DNA of 64,000 nt from Kocuria rhizophila DC2201. GTDB lineage: Bacteria > Actinomycetota > Actinomycetes > Actinomycetales > Micrococcaceae. The notes under the pieces were generated by a model. It was not told the DNA's origin and made no database searches. It saw nothing but the letters and a program-made list of their open reading frames with translations. Below are positions 51,114 through 59,224 of the stretch, piece after piece. Location: the NCBI RefSeq assembly GCF_000010285.1, contig NC_010617.1, positions 2,480,001 to 2,544,000 of the forward strand, given 5' to 3'. The translations under genes and the position numbers were made by a program. The number at the start of each line of letters is the position of its first letter. The first letter of the stretch is position 1.

Positions 51114-52649
51114 TCAGCCGTCCGTCTTGGCGGCGGCGTCCTCCTGCTTGCCGAACACCGGGTTGTGCACCTCGCCCAGGTTGATGTGCACGGCCTGCTG
51201 GTCCGTGTAGAAGTCGATCGAGCGGTAGCCGCCCTCGTGGCCCAGCCCGGAGGCCTTCACACCGCCGAACGGGGTGCGCAGGTCGCGCACGTTGTTGGAG
51301 TTCAGCCACACCATGCCCGCCTCCACGTTCTGCGCGAAGTTGTGAGCACGCTTGAGGTCGCTGGTCCAGATGTAGGCCGCCAGGCCGTACTTGGTGTTGT
51401 TCGCGAGCTCCAGGGCCTCCTCCTCCGTGTCGAACGGGGTGATGGCCACCACCGGACCGAAGATCTCCTCCTGGAAGATCCGGGCGTCCGGCTTGACGTC
51501 CACGAACACCGTGGGCGCCACGTAGTTGCCGGTCTCGAAGCCCTCGGGGCGGCCGCCACCGGCCACCAGGCGGGCCTCCTGCTTGCCGATCTCCACGTAG
51601 GACATGACCTTCTCGTAGTGCTCCGGGTGCACCAGGGCGCCCACCTCGGTGGACGGGTCCGAGGGCAGACCCACCTTCACCCGCTTGGCCTGCGCGGCGT
51701 AGCGCTCCACGAACTCGTCGTAGATCCCGCGCTGCACCAGGATGCGCGAGCCCGCGGTGCAGCGTTCGCCGTTGAGGGAGAACACCCCGAAAATCGTGGC
51801 GTTGATCGCGGCCTCGAGGTCCGCGTCCTCGAAGACCACGGCCGGGGACTTGCCGCCCAGCTCCATGGACAGGCCCTTGAGGTACGGGGCGGCGTTGCCG
51901 AAGATGATCTGGCCCGTGCGGGACTCGCCCGTGAAGGAGATCAGGGGCACGTCCGGGTGCTTGACCAGGGAGTCACCGGCGTAGCCCTCCTCGCCGAAGC
52001 CGTTGACCAGGTTGAACACACCGGCGGGCACGCCGGCCTCCTCGAAGATCCCCGGCCATAGGGAGGCGGAGAGCGGGGTGAACTCCGCGGGCTTGAGCAC
52101 CACGCAGTTGCCGGTGGCCAGGGCGGGGCCCAGCTTCCAGGACTCGAGCATGAACGGGGTGTTCCACGGGGTGATCAGACCGGCCACGCCGATGGGCTTG
52201 CGGTTCACGTAGTTCACCTGGCGCCCGGGGACTTTGTAGGCGTCGTCGATCTGGGCGACGATCAGGTCCGCGAAGAAGCGGAAGTTCTCCGCCGCGCGGC
52301 GCGCCTGGCCCAGGGCCTGGGTGATGGGCAGCCCGGAGTCGTAGGACTCCATGGCGGCCAGCTGGTCACCGCGGGACTCCACGATGTCCGCGATCTTGTG
52401 CAGGATCCGGGAGCGCTCGCGCGGGAGCATCTTGGGCCAGGGGCCCTCCTCGAACGCCTTCTTGGCGGCGGCCACGGCGGCCTCGATGTCCGCCTTCTTG
52501 CCGGAGGCGGCCGTGATGTAGGGCTCGTTGGTCACGGGGTTGAGCACGTCGAACGTGTCCCCGTCGATCGAGTCCACCCACTCGCCGTTGATGTAGTGGC
52601 GGATGGAATCGGGAAGGTTCTCGGGCTTGGTGTCCTGCAGAGCGGCCAT
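51114..52649 (-). CDS. hpaE: 5-carboxymethyl-2-hydroxymuconate semialdehyde dehydrogenase
   Basis: This 511-residue NAD-dependent aldehyde dehydrogenase oxidises the ring-cleavage product of HpaD. The catalytic base Glu263 (MELGGKSP) and nucleophile Cys297 (NGERCTAGSR) are present, as is the nucleotide segment SFTGESRTG. The ERCTAGSR context and closing MVWLNSNNVRDLRTPFGGVK are typical of HpaE and related hydroxymuconate semialdehyde dehydrogenases. The frame extends upstream, but the ATG at 52649 follows GAGGAG and is where similarity begins. It is 38 nt after the GntR gene. Confidence 0.93.
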   Translation of the reverse strand: MAALQDTKPENLPDSIRHYINGEWVDSIDGDTFDVLNPVTNEPYITAASGKKADIEAAVAAAKKAFEEGPWPKMLPRERSRILHKIADIVESRGDQLAAMESYDSGLPITQALGQARRAAENFRFFADLIVAQIDDAYKVPGRQVNYVNRKPIGVAGLITPWNTPFMLESWKLGPALATGNCVVLKPAEFTPLSASLWPGIFEEAGVPAGVFNLVNGFGEEGYAGDSLVKHPDVPLISFTGESRTGQIIFGNAAPYLKGLSMELGGKSPAVVFEDADLEAAINATIFGVFSLNGERCTAGSRILVQRGIYDEFVERYAAQAKRVKVGLPSDPSTEVGALVHPEHYEKVMSYVEIGKQEARLVAGGGRPEGFETGNYVAPTVFVDVKPDARIFQEEIFGPVVAITPFDTEEEALELANNTKYGLAAYIWTSDLKRAHNFAQNVEAGMVWLNSNNVRDLRTPFGGVKASGLGHEGGYRSIDFYTDQQAVHINLGEVHNPVFGKQEDAAAKTDG

Positions 52650-52687
52650 GGGATGACTCCTCGTATCAGTGGATTCGGTGGGTTGTC

Positions 52688-53377
52688 TCACGTGGTGCGC
52701 CGCTGCGCCGCACCACGGTCCTCGCGGCTGCTGAGGTAGCTGGCGAGGGTCGCGGCGCGGTGCTGGCGGACGGCACGCTCCACGGCGTCCGCCGGGGCGT
52801 GGGTCTCGATGAGGTGGAGGATGTGGTGGTGCTCGTTCACCGAGGCGCGGGCGCGCTCCGGGACGAACGAGAACGTGGAGGTCCGCAGGTGGTTGAGGCG
52901 TTCCCACTCCACCGTGACCAGGTCGTTGAGGCGCTCGTTGGGGCACCGGCACGCGAGCACGCGGTGGAACTCGTGGTTGGTCTCCGTGAACGTCTGCGGG
53001 TCGAAGTTCTTCAGCGAGGCCTCCATGGAGGCGTTGAGCTCCCGCGCGTGGGCGAGGTCCTCGGCGGTGATGTGCGCCGCGGACAGTGCGGTGGCCGCGC
53101 CCTCCAGCACCGCGAGGGTCTCCATGCTGTAGGTGTACTGCTCGCCGTCGACCATGGAGACCCGTGCGCCCACGTTGCGCTCGAACGTCACCAGGCCCTC
53201 GGCCTCGAGCCGCCGGATGGCCTCGCGCACCGGCACCACGGACATGCTCAGCGTCTCGGCGATGCTCGCGAGCACCAGGCGGTAGCCCGGGGAGAACGCC
53301 TGGGACATGATCTGGGCCTTGATCCAGTCGTACGCGCGCTGCGCCTTGGAGGGTGCGGCATTCGCGGTCAGGGGCAT
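52688..53377 (-). CDS. GntR-family (FadR/FCD subgroup) regulator of the hpa cluster
   Basis: This 229-residue regulator has an N-terminal winged helix (about 12-75: IAETLSMSVVPVREAIRRLEAEGLV, the GntR signature). The helical FCD ligand-binding domain contains HEFHRVL and HHHILHLIETH, which supply the usual metal-binding histidines. It is encoded within the catabolic operon between hpaG and hpaE. Two FadR-type palindromic sites flank the divergent promoter region upstream, so it probably represses both transcripts until an aromatic intermediate binds. Repression rather than activation is inferred from the family. Confidence 0.88.
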   Translation of the reverse strand: MPLTANAAPSKAQRAYDWIKAQIMSQAFSPGYRLVLASIAETLSMSVVPVREAIRRLEAEGLVTFERNVGARVSMVDGEQYTYSMETLAVLEGAATALSAAHITAEDLAHARELNASMEASLKNFDPQTFTETNHEFHRVLACRCPNERLNDLVTVEWERLNHLRTSTFSFVPERARASVNEHHHILHLIETHAPADAVERAVRQHRAATLASYLSSREDRGAAQRRTT

Positions 53378-53421
53378 GTGGTCCTCGGTTCGGTTCGGAG
53401 GGCTCGGGGGTCAGGCGCGGA

Positions 53422-54954
53422 TCACTCGGAGGGCAGCGGGTTCTCGGCGAGCCACTGCTGGAACTTCTGCTTCCACTCGCCGGTGGGCGGGAACAGCCCG
53501 TCCACCGGGTGCCCCTCGGCCACGCGCTCGGCCACCCAGGCGTCCTCGTGCTCCTTGGCCAGGGCGTCCTGGGCCACCTCCTCGGCGAGCTCGCGCGGGA
53601 TCACGACGACGCCGTCGTCGTCCCCCACGACCACGTCACCCGGGAGCACCGTGACGTTGCCGCAGGCCACGGCCACGTCCGACTCCCACGGCACGTGCCG
53701 CCGGCCGAGCACGGCCGGGTTGGGGCCCTTGCAGAACACGGGCAGCCCGATCTCCTGCACCGCGGCGTAGTCCCGCACGCCGCCGTCCGTGACCACACCG
53801 GCCGCGCCGTTGTGGCGGGCGCGCAGCGCGAGGACGTCACCGAGGGTCGCGGACCCGGTCTCCCCGCGCGCCTCGATCACGATCACCTCGCCCTCGCCCA
53901 CGGCGTCGAACGCGCGCTTCTGGGCGTTGTAGCCACCGCCGTGGCTCTTGAAGAGGTCCTCGCGGTTGGGCACGAAGCGCAGGGTCTTGGCGGTGCCCAC
54001 CAGCTTGGTGCCGGGGGTCTGCGGGAAGACGTCCGCGACCACCACGTTGTTCAGCCCGCGCTTGCGCAGCTGGGCGGAGAGCCCCGCAGTGGGGGCCTTG
54101 TCGAGCTTCGCGCGCAGGGCGGGGCTCAGCGCGTGCTCCGCCCCCTGTTCGGGCAGGCCCGCGGACTCGCGCGAGCCCCACGCCTCCTCGCGCTGGGTGT
54201 CGTTCACGGCGGGCATCGCGCCCAGGCCCTCGTCGAAGCGCTCGTGGCCCTCGGTCACGCGGCTGAGCAGGCGGCCGGACGACGGCGCTCCGGCCGCGGT
54301 CGGCGCGTCCACCTCCACCTCCACGACGTCCCCGGGCTGCGCGACGGAGGAACCGGCGGGGGTGCCCGTGAGGATCACGTCCCCCTCCTCCAGGGTCACG
54401 TGCTGGGAGAGGTCCGCCACGAACTGGGCGAGCGGGAAGATCATGTTCTCGGGGGCCGTGTTGTCCTCCTGGACCACCTGGCCGTTGAGCCACGTGCGCA
54501 CGCGCAGCTGCTCCGGCGAGACCTCGCGGGCGTCGATGAGGGAGGGGCCCAGGGAGGTGTAGCCGTCCCGGCCCTTGTTGCGCAGGTTGGAGCCCTTGTC
54601 CGCGGCGCGCAGGTCGTAGAGGCCCCAGTCGTTCGAGGCTGTGACTGCCGCCACATGGTTCCAGGCGTCCTCGAGGGACACGTTGCGGGCGGGCGAGCCG
54701 ATCACCAGGGCGATCTCCCCCTCGAAGGCAAGCAGCTCGGTCCCGGCGGGGCGCTCCACGGCGGCACCGGACCCGGCCAGGGAGCTCGTGGGCTTGAGGA
54801 AGTAGGAAGGCACCGCGGGCTTGCGGCCGCGCTGGGCGGCGCGGGACTCGTAGGCCACGTGGACGGCGATGATCTTGCCGGGCCGCACCGGGACGGGCTG
54901 CACCTCACCGGCTCCGACGGACGGGTTCTGAGCGTTCTGCGGGTTCTCGGTCAC
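53422..54954 (-). CDS. Fusion of FAH-type isomerase/decarboxylase (HpaG-like) and RraA-family domain
   Basis: This 510-residue protein has an FAH domain at about 25-235. Acidic metal ligands Glu78/Glu80 lie in FEGEIALVIG, with WGLYDLRAADKGSNLRNKG and GDVILTGTPAGSS following. An RraA/HMG-aldolase-type domain at about 295-460 has the substrate-site stretch GDVLALRARHNGAAGVVTDG followed by GVRD (Arg394-Asp395), and GDDDGVVVIP. Classical HpaG is two tandem FAH domains, one HHDD isomerase and one OPET decarboxylase. Here the second FAH half is replaced by an RraA domain, a family with known oxaloacetate-decarboxylase side activity. It probably performs the decarboxylation/isomerisation step. GTG start behind GAGGAGG. 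Confidence 0.88.
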   Translation of the reverse strand: MTENPQNAQNPSVGAGEVQPVPVRPGKIIAVHVAYESRAAQRGRKPAVPSYFLKPTSSLAGSGAAVERPAGTELLAFEGEIALVIGSPARNVSLEDAWNHVAAVTASNDWGLYDLRAADKGSNLRNKGRDGYTSLGPSLIDAREVSPEQLRVRTWLNGQVVQEDNTAPENMIFPLAQFVADLSQHVTLEEGDVILTGTPAGSSVAQPGDVVEVEVDAPTAAGAPSSGRLLSRVTEGHERFDEGLGAMPAVNDTQREEAWGSRESAGLPEQGAEHALSPALRAKLDKAPTAGLSAQLRKRGLNNVVVADVFPQTPGTKLVGTAKTLRFVPNREDLFKSHGGGYNAQKRAFDAVGEGEVIVIEARGETGSATLGDVLALRARHNGAAGVVTDGGVRDYAAVQEIGLPVFCKGPNPAVLGRRHVPWESDVAVACGNVTVLPGDVVVGDDDGVVVIPRELAEEVAQDALAKEHEDAWVAERVAEGHPVDGLFPPTGEWKQKFQQWLAENPLPSE

Positions 54955-54992
54955 GGCGAGGGCCTCCTCGGATCATCAGAATGTTATTCGAA

Positions 54993-55004
54993 ATCGTATA
55001 TTAT
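54993..55004. promoter_or_regulatory. GntR operator candidate, operon-proximal copy
   Basis: ATCGTATATTAT lies 39-50 nt upstream of the HpaG-like start. It matches the T-N-GT-N-AC-N-A style half-site pattern of FadR-type GntR regulators and recurs near the divergent gene. Confidence 0.6.
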
Positions 55005-55243
55005 CCTGAGGGGGTGGGCAAGTGGTCCCGCTCACACCATTGTGCGCGGGGAAGCCAGGAAAGTCCCGCAGGCAAACCCTCGTGGACCCCGAGCGCTGCG
55101 ACACGCATCCACCGTTCTCCCCGGTGGGGCCCGCGAGACCAGGGTCGACGCGCCGCGGAACCCGGCCGAGAGCGGAGCCTCCGAGAGCGACGGCCGGAGC
55201 GGCGTCGTGCCGGGCACCGTGACCCCTGTTACCCCGGCCACAC

Positions 55244-55255
55244 ATCGTATATGAT
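55244..55255. promoter_or_regulatory. GntR operator candidate, hydroxylase-proximal copy
   Basis: ATCGTATATGAT is identical to the first site at 11 of 12 positions and overlaps the probable -10 element TATGAT of the hydroxylase gene, a good position for repression. Confidence 0.6.
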
Positions 55256-55359
55256 CTGGATTACACCCTGAACTCCACCGACTCCCCGCGGAGCGAGCAA
55301 CGTGGCTCCTCCCGGACAGGGCCTGCCGGCCCACCCCATCGCAGAACGCAGGAGAAGGC

Positions 55360-57246
55360 ATGCTCTTTCACCAGAACGGATACGTCTCCGAGGATCCCCG
55401 GATCGAGGAGGCGCGCGGTCACGGGATCGACCGCCCGGAGGACCTCCCGGACACCATGGACGTGCTCATCGTGGGCTCCGGCCCGGCCGGTGTGATCGCC
55501 GCGGCCCAGCTGTCCCAGTACCCGGAGGTGAGCACCCGGCTGATCGAGCGCCGCCCGGGCCGCCTGGAGATCGGCCAGGCGGACGGCATCCAGGCCCGCA
55601 GCGTGGAGACCTTCCAGTCTTTCGGCTTCGCCCAGGAGATCATCCAGGAGGCGTTCATGCTCCGCGAGATGTGCTTCTGGAACCCGGACCCCACCAACCC
55701 GCAGAACATCGTGCGCACGGGCCGCCCCGCGGACGACCCCCACGGCGTCTCCGAGTTCCCGCACATGATCGTGAACCAGGCGCGCGTGATGGACTACTTC
55801 CTGCGCTCCGCCAAGCGCGGCCCCGGGAGGATCGAGCCGGACTACGGCATCGAGTTCGTGGGCCTGGAGATCAACCAGGACCACGAGCATCCCGTAGCCG
55901 TGACCGTGCGCTACGCCGCCGGACCCCGCGAGGGCGAGGAGCGCACCGTACGCGCCAAGTACGTGTTCGGCTGCGACGGCGCGGCCTCACGGGTGCGCAA
56001 GTCCATCGGCCGCAAGCTCGAGGGCCAGGGCGCCAACCACGCGTGGGGCGTCATGGACGTGCTGGCCAACACCGACTTCCCGGACATCCGCACCAAGTGC
56101 GCGATCAACTCCGTGAACGGCTCCATCCTGCTGATCCCCCGCGAGGGCGGCCTGCTGTTCCGCATGTACGTGGACCTGGGCGAGGTGCCCGAGGACGACA
56201 ACCACGAGATCCGCAAGACCCCCGTGGAGGAGGTCATCCGCCGGGCCAACCAGATCATCCACCCCTACAGCGTGGACGTGAAGTCCGTGGCGTGGTCCTC
56301 CGTGTACGAGGTGGGCCACCGCCTCACGGACCACTTCGACGACGTCGACACCGAGGACCGCGGCACCCGCTGCCCCCGCGTGTTCATTGCCGGGGACGCC
56401 TGCCACACCCACTCCGCGAAGGCCGGCCAGGGCATGAACGTGTCCATGCAGGACGGCTGGAACCTGGGCTGGAAGCTCGGCGCGGTGCTCTCGGGCCGCG
56501 CGGACGCCTCCCTCCTGGACACCTACTCCGAGGAGCGGCAGGTGATCGCCAAGAACCTCATCGACTTCGACCGCGAGTGGTCCATGCTCATGGCCACCCC
56601 GCAGGACAAGCTCCCGGACCCCAAGTACCTGGAGGAGTTCTACGTGAAGACGGCCGAGTTCCCGGCCGGTTTCATGACCGAGTACCGGCCCTCGCTGATC
56701 GTGGCGGGCACCGAGCACCAGGACCTCGCCAAGGGCTTCCCGGTGGGCAAGCGCTTCAAGTCCGCCGAGGTCCAGCGCGTGTGCGATGCCATGGTGGTGC
56801 ACCAGGGCCACGAGGCCACCGCGGACGGGCGCTGGCGCATCCACGTGTACGCCGACGCCGCCGTGGCCGGGGCGGACTCCCCCACCACCGCGTTCGCGCA
56901 GTGGCTGCACAACGACCCCACCTCCCCGCTCGTGGCGTTCCGCCGCGAGGGCGACGGCGAGGCCACCCTGTTCGACGTGGACGTCACCTACCAGCAGCCC
57001 TACGACCAGGTGGACATCAACGCCGTCCCGCGCGCCTTCAAGCCGCAGGTGGGCCCGTTCGAGCTGAACTACTGGGAGCGCGTGTACGCCGTGATCCCCG
57101 GCAACGACATCTTCGAGCAGCGCACCATCAGCCGTGACGGCGCCGTGGTGGTGGTCCGCCCGGACCACTACGTGGCCGCAGTCCTGCCGCTGGACGCCAC
57201 CGCCGAGCTCGCGGAGTTCTTCAGCGGGTTCCTCCGCAGGGACTGA
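55360..57246 (+). CDS. Single-component FAD aromatic hydroxylase (phenol/3-hydroxybenzoate monooxygenase type)
   Basis: This 628-residue flavoprotein hydroxylates a phenolic ring using NADPH and O2. The FAD motif is VLIVGSGPAGVIAAAQL (about 35-51). The second FAD motif is VFIAGDACHTHSAKAGQGMN (about 343-362), and the DG-type motif is in YVFGCDGAASRVRK. A C-terminal thioredoxin-like domain (about 450-628) is typical of the phenol hydroxylase/3-hydroxybenzoate 4-hydroxylase branch. It is divergent from genes for homoprotocatechuate cleavage and shares their operators. Its product is therefore probably homoprotocatechuate, made from 3- or 4-hydroxyphenylacetate. No HpaBC two-component hydroxylase is present. 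A 23-bp hairpin follows. Confidence 0.88.
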   Translation: MLFHQNGYVSEDPRIEEARGHGIDRPEDLPDTMDVLIVGSGPAGVIAAAQLSQYPEVSTRLIERRPGRLEIGQADGIQARSVETFQSFGFAQEIIQEAFMLREMCFWNPDPTNPQNIVRTGRPADDPHGVSEFPHMIVNQARVMDYFLRSAKRGPGRIEPDYGIEFVGLEINQDHEHPVAVTVRYAAGPREGEERTVRAKYVFGCDGAASRVRKSIGRKLEGQGANHAWGVMDVLANTDFPDIRTKCAINSVNGSILLIPREGGLLFRMYVDLGEVPEDDNHEIRKTPVEEVIRRANQIIHPYSVDVKSVAWSSVYEVGHRLTDHFDDVDTEDRGTRCPRVFIAGDACHTHSAKAGQGMNVSMQDGWNLGWKLGAVLSGRADASLLDTYSEERQVIAKNLIDFDREWSMLMATPQDKLPDPKYLEEFYVKTAEFPAGFMTEYRPSLIVAGTEHQDLAKGFPVGKRFKSAEVQRVCDAMVVHQGHEATADGRWRIHVYADAAVAGADSPTTAFAQWLHNDPTSPLVAFRREGDGEATLFDVDVTYQQPYDQVDINAVPRAFKPQVGPFELNYWERVYAVIPGNDIFEQRTISRDGAVVVVRPDHYVAAVLPLDATAELAEFFSGFLRRD

Positions 57247-57254
57247 GACCCGGA

Positions 57255-57300
57255 CACGACGCCGCCGCGCCCTCCCCGGGGAGGGCGTGGCGGCGTCGTG
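57255..57300. terminator. 23-bp hairpin terminator made of two inverted ACGACGCCGC copies
   Basis: Positions 57255-57277 and 57278-57300 are reverse complements over 23 bp with one G-U pair and no spacer. The innermost pairs would open to form the loop. Each outer arm is one copy of the repeat (57256-57265 and 57290-57299). It separates the convergent hydroxylase and encapsulin genes. Confidence 0.85.
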
Positions 57301-57316
57301 CGTGGCGGGTGGCCCG

Positions 57317-58117
57317 TCAGCGGGAGATGACCACGCTGGCCTCCGAGGTGTTGACCCGGAAGGTCAGGGTCTCGCGCAGGTAGAGCTCCACGGTCTCCGC
57401 GGTGTGGGACGTGTACCCGATCGCGGCGTCCTGGCCCAGGTGCAGCTCGTAGTCGCCACCGCGCGCGGAGACCAGCAGGGCGTCGTCGAGCGCGGGGGCC
57501 CAGATGATCGAGCCCTCCCCCAGGATGCGGGAGACGTGCTCGTGCACGGGGTAGCCGTGGTCGGTGGTCTCCGTGACCTCGGTGTAGAGCTCCGCGGGCA
57601 GCAGCAGGTTGTAGGGGCCCGCCACCCCCGCGAGGCGCAGCTCGGTCTTGGCCTTGGCCACGGCGTTGGGGAACTCGCGCACGTCCTGCGGCAGGCTCAG
57701 CCGCTCGTTGTCGCTGGCCGGGGCGATGCCCTGGATCCCGGCGGAGTCCGAGCCGTAGAACACCGTGCGGTCCTCGGCGGACGCGAGCGCCACGGCGGCG
57801 TCCTTGACGGGCTGCCAGTCCGGGTCCGCCGCGCCGCGCTCCACGTCGTCGATGTCAGAGCGCTTGAGCGTGAACGGCGCGCGCAGCTCCACCACACGCA
57901 CCACGTGGCGCTGCAGGGCCTCCACGCCAGGGGTGTCCGCGGCCACGCGGCTCACGTGTCCCGTGCCCAGGGCGGAGAACTCGGCGCCGGCCGGTTCCGG
58001 CATGTCCACCGTGCGGCGGGCCGCGGCACGGGCCGCGAAGGTTCGGCGGGCCTCGTCGCCCATGTCCGCCCACGCGGCGGAGGAGATCGGTGCGAGGTCC
58101 CGGTGCAGGTTGTTCAT
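57317..58117 (-). CDS. Encapsulin shell protein (family 1)
   Basis: This 266-residue protein has the exact usual length of family 1 encapsulins, which self-assemble into protein nanocompartments with an HK97 phage capsid fold. The start NNLHRDLAPISSAAWADMGDEA and the C-terminal ETLTFRVNTSEASVV are typical. So is the E-loop/P-domain stretch with YGSDSAGIQGIAP. The upstream frame begins at TTG inside the peroxidase gene, but ATG 58117 has AGGAG at good spacing and lies 2 nt after the peroxidase stop. The preceding gene carries a cargo-loading peptide, so this shell packages that peroxidase. Confidence 0.95.
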   Translation of the reverse strand: MNNLHRDLAPISSAAWADMGDEARRTFAARAAARRTVDMPEPAGAEFSALGTGHVSRVAADTPGVEALQRHVVRVVELRAPFTLKRSDIDDVERGAADPDWQPVKDAAVALASAEDRTVFYGSDSAGIQGIAPASDNERLSLPQDVREFPNAVAKAKTELRLAGVAGPYNLLLPAELYTEVTETTDHGYPVHEHVSRILGEGSIIWAPALDDALLVSARGGDYELHLGQDAAIGYTSHTAETVELYLRETLTFRVNTSEASVVISR

Positions 58118-58119
58118 GC

Positions 58120-59160
58120 TCAACTCCTTGACTCGGTGTTCTTGAGGCTGCCGATACCCAGCGAGCCGTCGGCGGGGGCGGCAACCGAGGCGGTGCCGTC
58201 GTCCGGGGTGGTCTCCGCGGTGGCAGAGGGGCGGGCCGCGACGGCGGAGGGGTCGTCCAGGAAGGAGCGCGGCGGCGCGAAGAACAGCCCGCCCGTCATG
58301 GCCGTGGAGAAGTCCAGGATGCGGTCGTAGGTGCCCGGCGGGTCCCCCACCACCATGTTCTCCAGCATGGTCTCGGTGACCGCGGGGTCCGCGGCGTAGC
58401 CGATGAAGTACGTGCCGAACTCGGCGGAACCCACCCGACCGAAGGGCATGTTGTCGCGCACGATCTCGCGCTTGCGGCCGTCCACGGGGTCGAGGTCGTT
58501 GAGGGCCACGTGCGAGTTGGCGGGCTTCTGCGCGTCGGACATCTCGATGTCCTCGAGCTTGGAGCGCCCGATCACCCGCTCCTGCTCACCCACGGACAGC
58601 GCCTCCCACGCGGTCATGTCGTGCAGGTACTTCTGCACCAGAACGTAGCTGCCGCCGCGGTAGTCGGGGTCCTCGCCCCCCACCAGGGCGGCGGTGCAGG
58701 CGTCCTCGCCCTCCGGGTTGGCGGTGCCGTCCACGAAGCCCAGCAGGTCCCGCTCCTCGAAGAACTTGAAGCCGTGCACCTCGTCCTCCACGTGCACGTG
58801 CGGGCCCAGGCGCGTCATGAGGTGCTTGGCCAGCTCGAAGCACACGTCCTGCGTGCCCGCCCGCAGGTGGATGAGCAGGTCGCCGGGGGTCGCCGGTGCG
58901 GAGTGCACGTCCCCGTGGAACTCGCGGAACGGGTGGAGGTCCCTGGGAAGGGGCGCATCGAAGAGCCGCCCCCAGGCGTCGTGGCCCACGCCCACCACGC
59001 ACAGCAGGTTGCTGGTGGGCACGCGGAAAGAGACGGCCTTGGTGAGGTCCGAGACCTCCGTGAGCACGTCCGCCACCTCGGCCTCGGCGCCCTCGTTGAC
59101 AGTGAGGACCAGGAACAGGGCCGCTTTGGCCGGTGAGGCCACGATCTTCTGGGTGGGCAT
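58120..59160 (-). CDS. Dye-decolorizing peroxidase, encapsulin cargo
   Basis: This 346-residue haem peroxidase of the DyP B-type group has the GFVDGTANPEG motif with distal Asp144, proximal haem ligand His217 (PANSHVAL) and distal Arg235 (IVRDNMPFG). After the catalytic domain (to about 305), a disordered linker of about 25 residues ends in DGSLGIGSLK (331-340), the classic encapsulin-targeting peptide. Six more residues follow. The gene is immediately upstream of the encapsulin shell gene and co-transcribed. The start is ATG 59160 behind GGAGA; the frame extends 16 codons upstream without support. It probably protects against peroxide or acts on phenolic compounds inside the compartment. Confidence 0.96.
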   Translation of the reverse strand: MPTQKIVASPAKAALFLVLTVNEGAEAEVADVLTEVSDLTKAVSFRVPTSNLLCVVGVGHDAWGRLFDAPLPRDLHPFREFHGDVHSAPATPGDLLIHLRAGTQDVCFELAKHLMTRLGPHVHVEDEVHGFKFFEERDLLGFVDGTANPEGEDACTAALVGGEDPDYRGGSYVLVQKYLHDMTAWEALSVGEQERVIGRSKLEDIEMSDAQKPANSHVALNDLDPVDGRKREIVRDNMPFGRVGSAEFGTYFIGYAADPAVTETMLENMVVGDPPGTYDRILDFSTAMTGGLFFAPPRSFLDDPSAVAARPSATAETTPDDGTASVAAPADGSLGIGSLKNTESRS

Positions 59161-59224
59161 GGTGTCTCCGTGGGTGGGGGCTGCCGTCTCAGGCCTGTGC
59201 GTCCACACTATCCCCCGGGGTTGC

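Larger units (their letters stand above)
54955..55359. other. Divergent control region of the hpa cluster
   Basis: This 405-nt region separates the minus-strand catabolic operon from the plus-strand hydroxylase. It has two copies of an ATCGTATAT(T/G)AT site, one near each end, in unusually AT-rich patches. One ACGACGCCGC copy lies at 55199-55208. For the hydroxylase, TATGAT (55250-55255) fits a -10 with TGTTAC 17 nt upstream. No gene is seen; the frames crossing it lack support. Confidence 0.6.

Noticed and set aside
48867-52061. A 1064-codon plus-strand frame across hpaH, hpaD and hpaE
   Set aside because: Shadow of the real minus-strand genes; no family signature.
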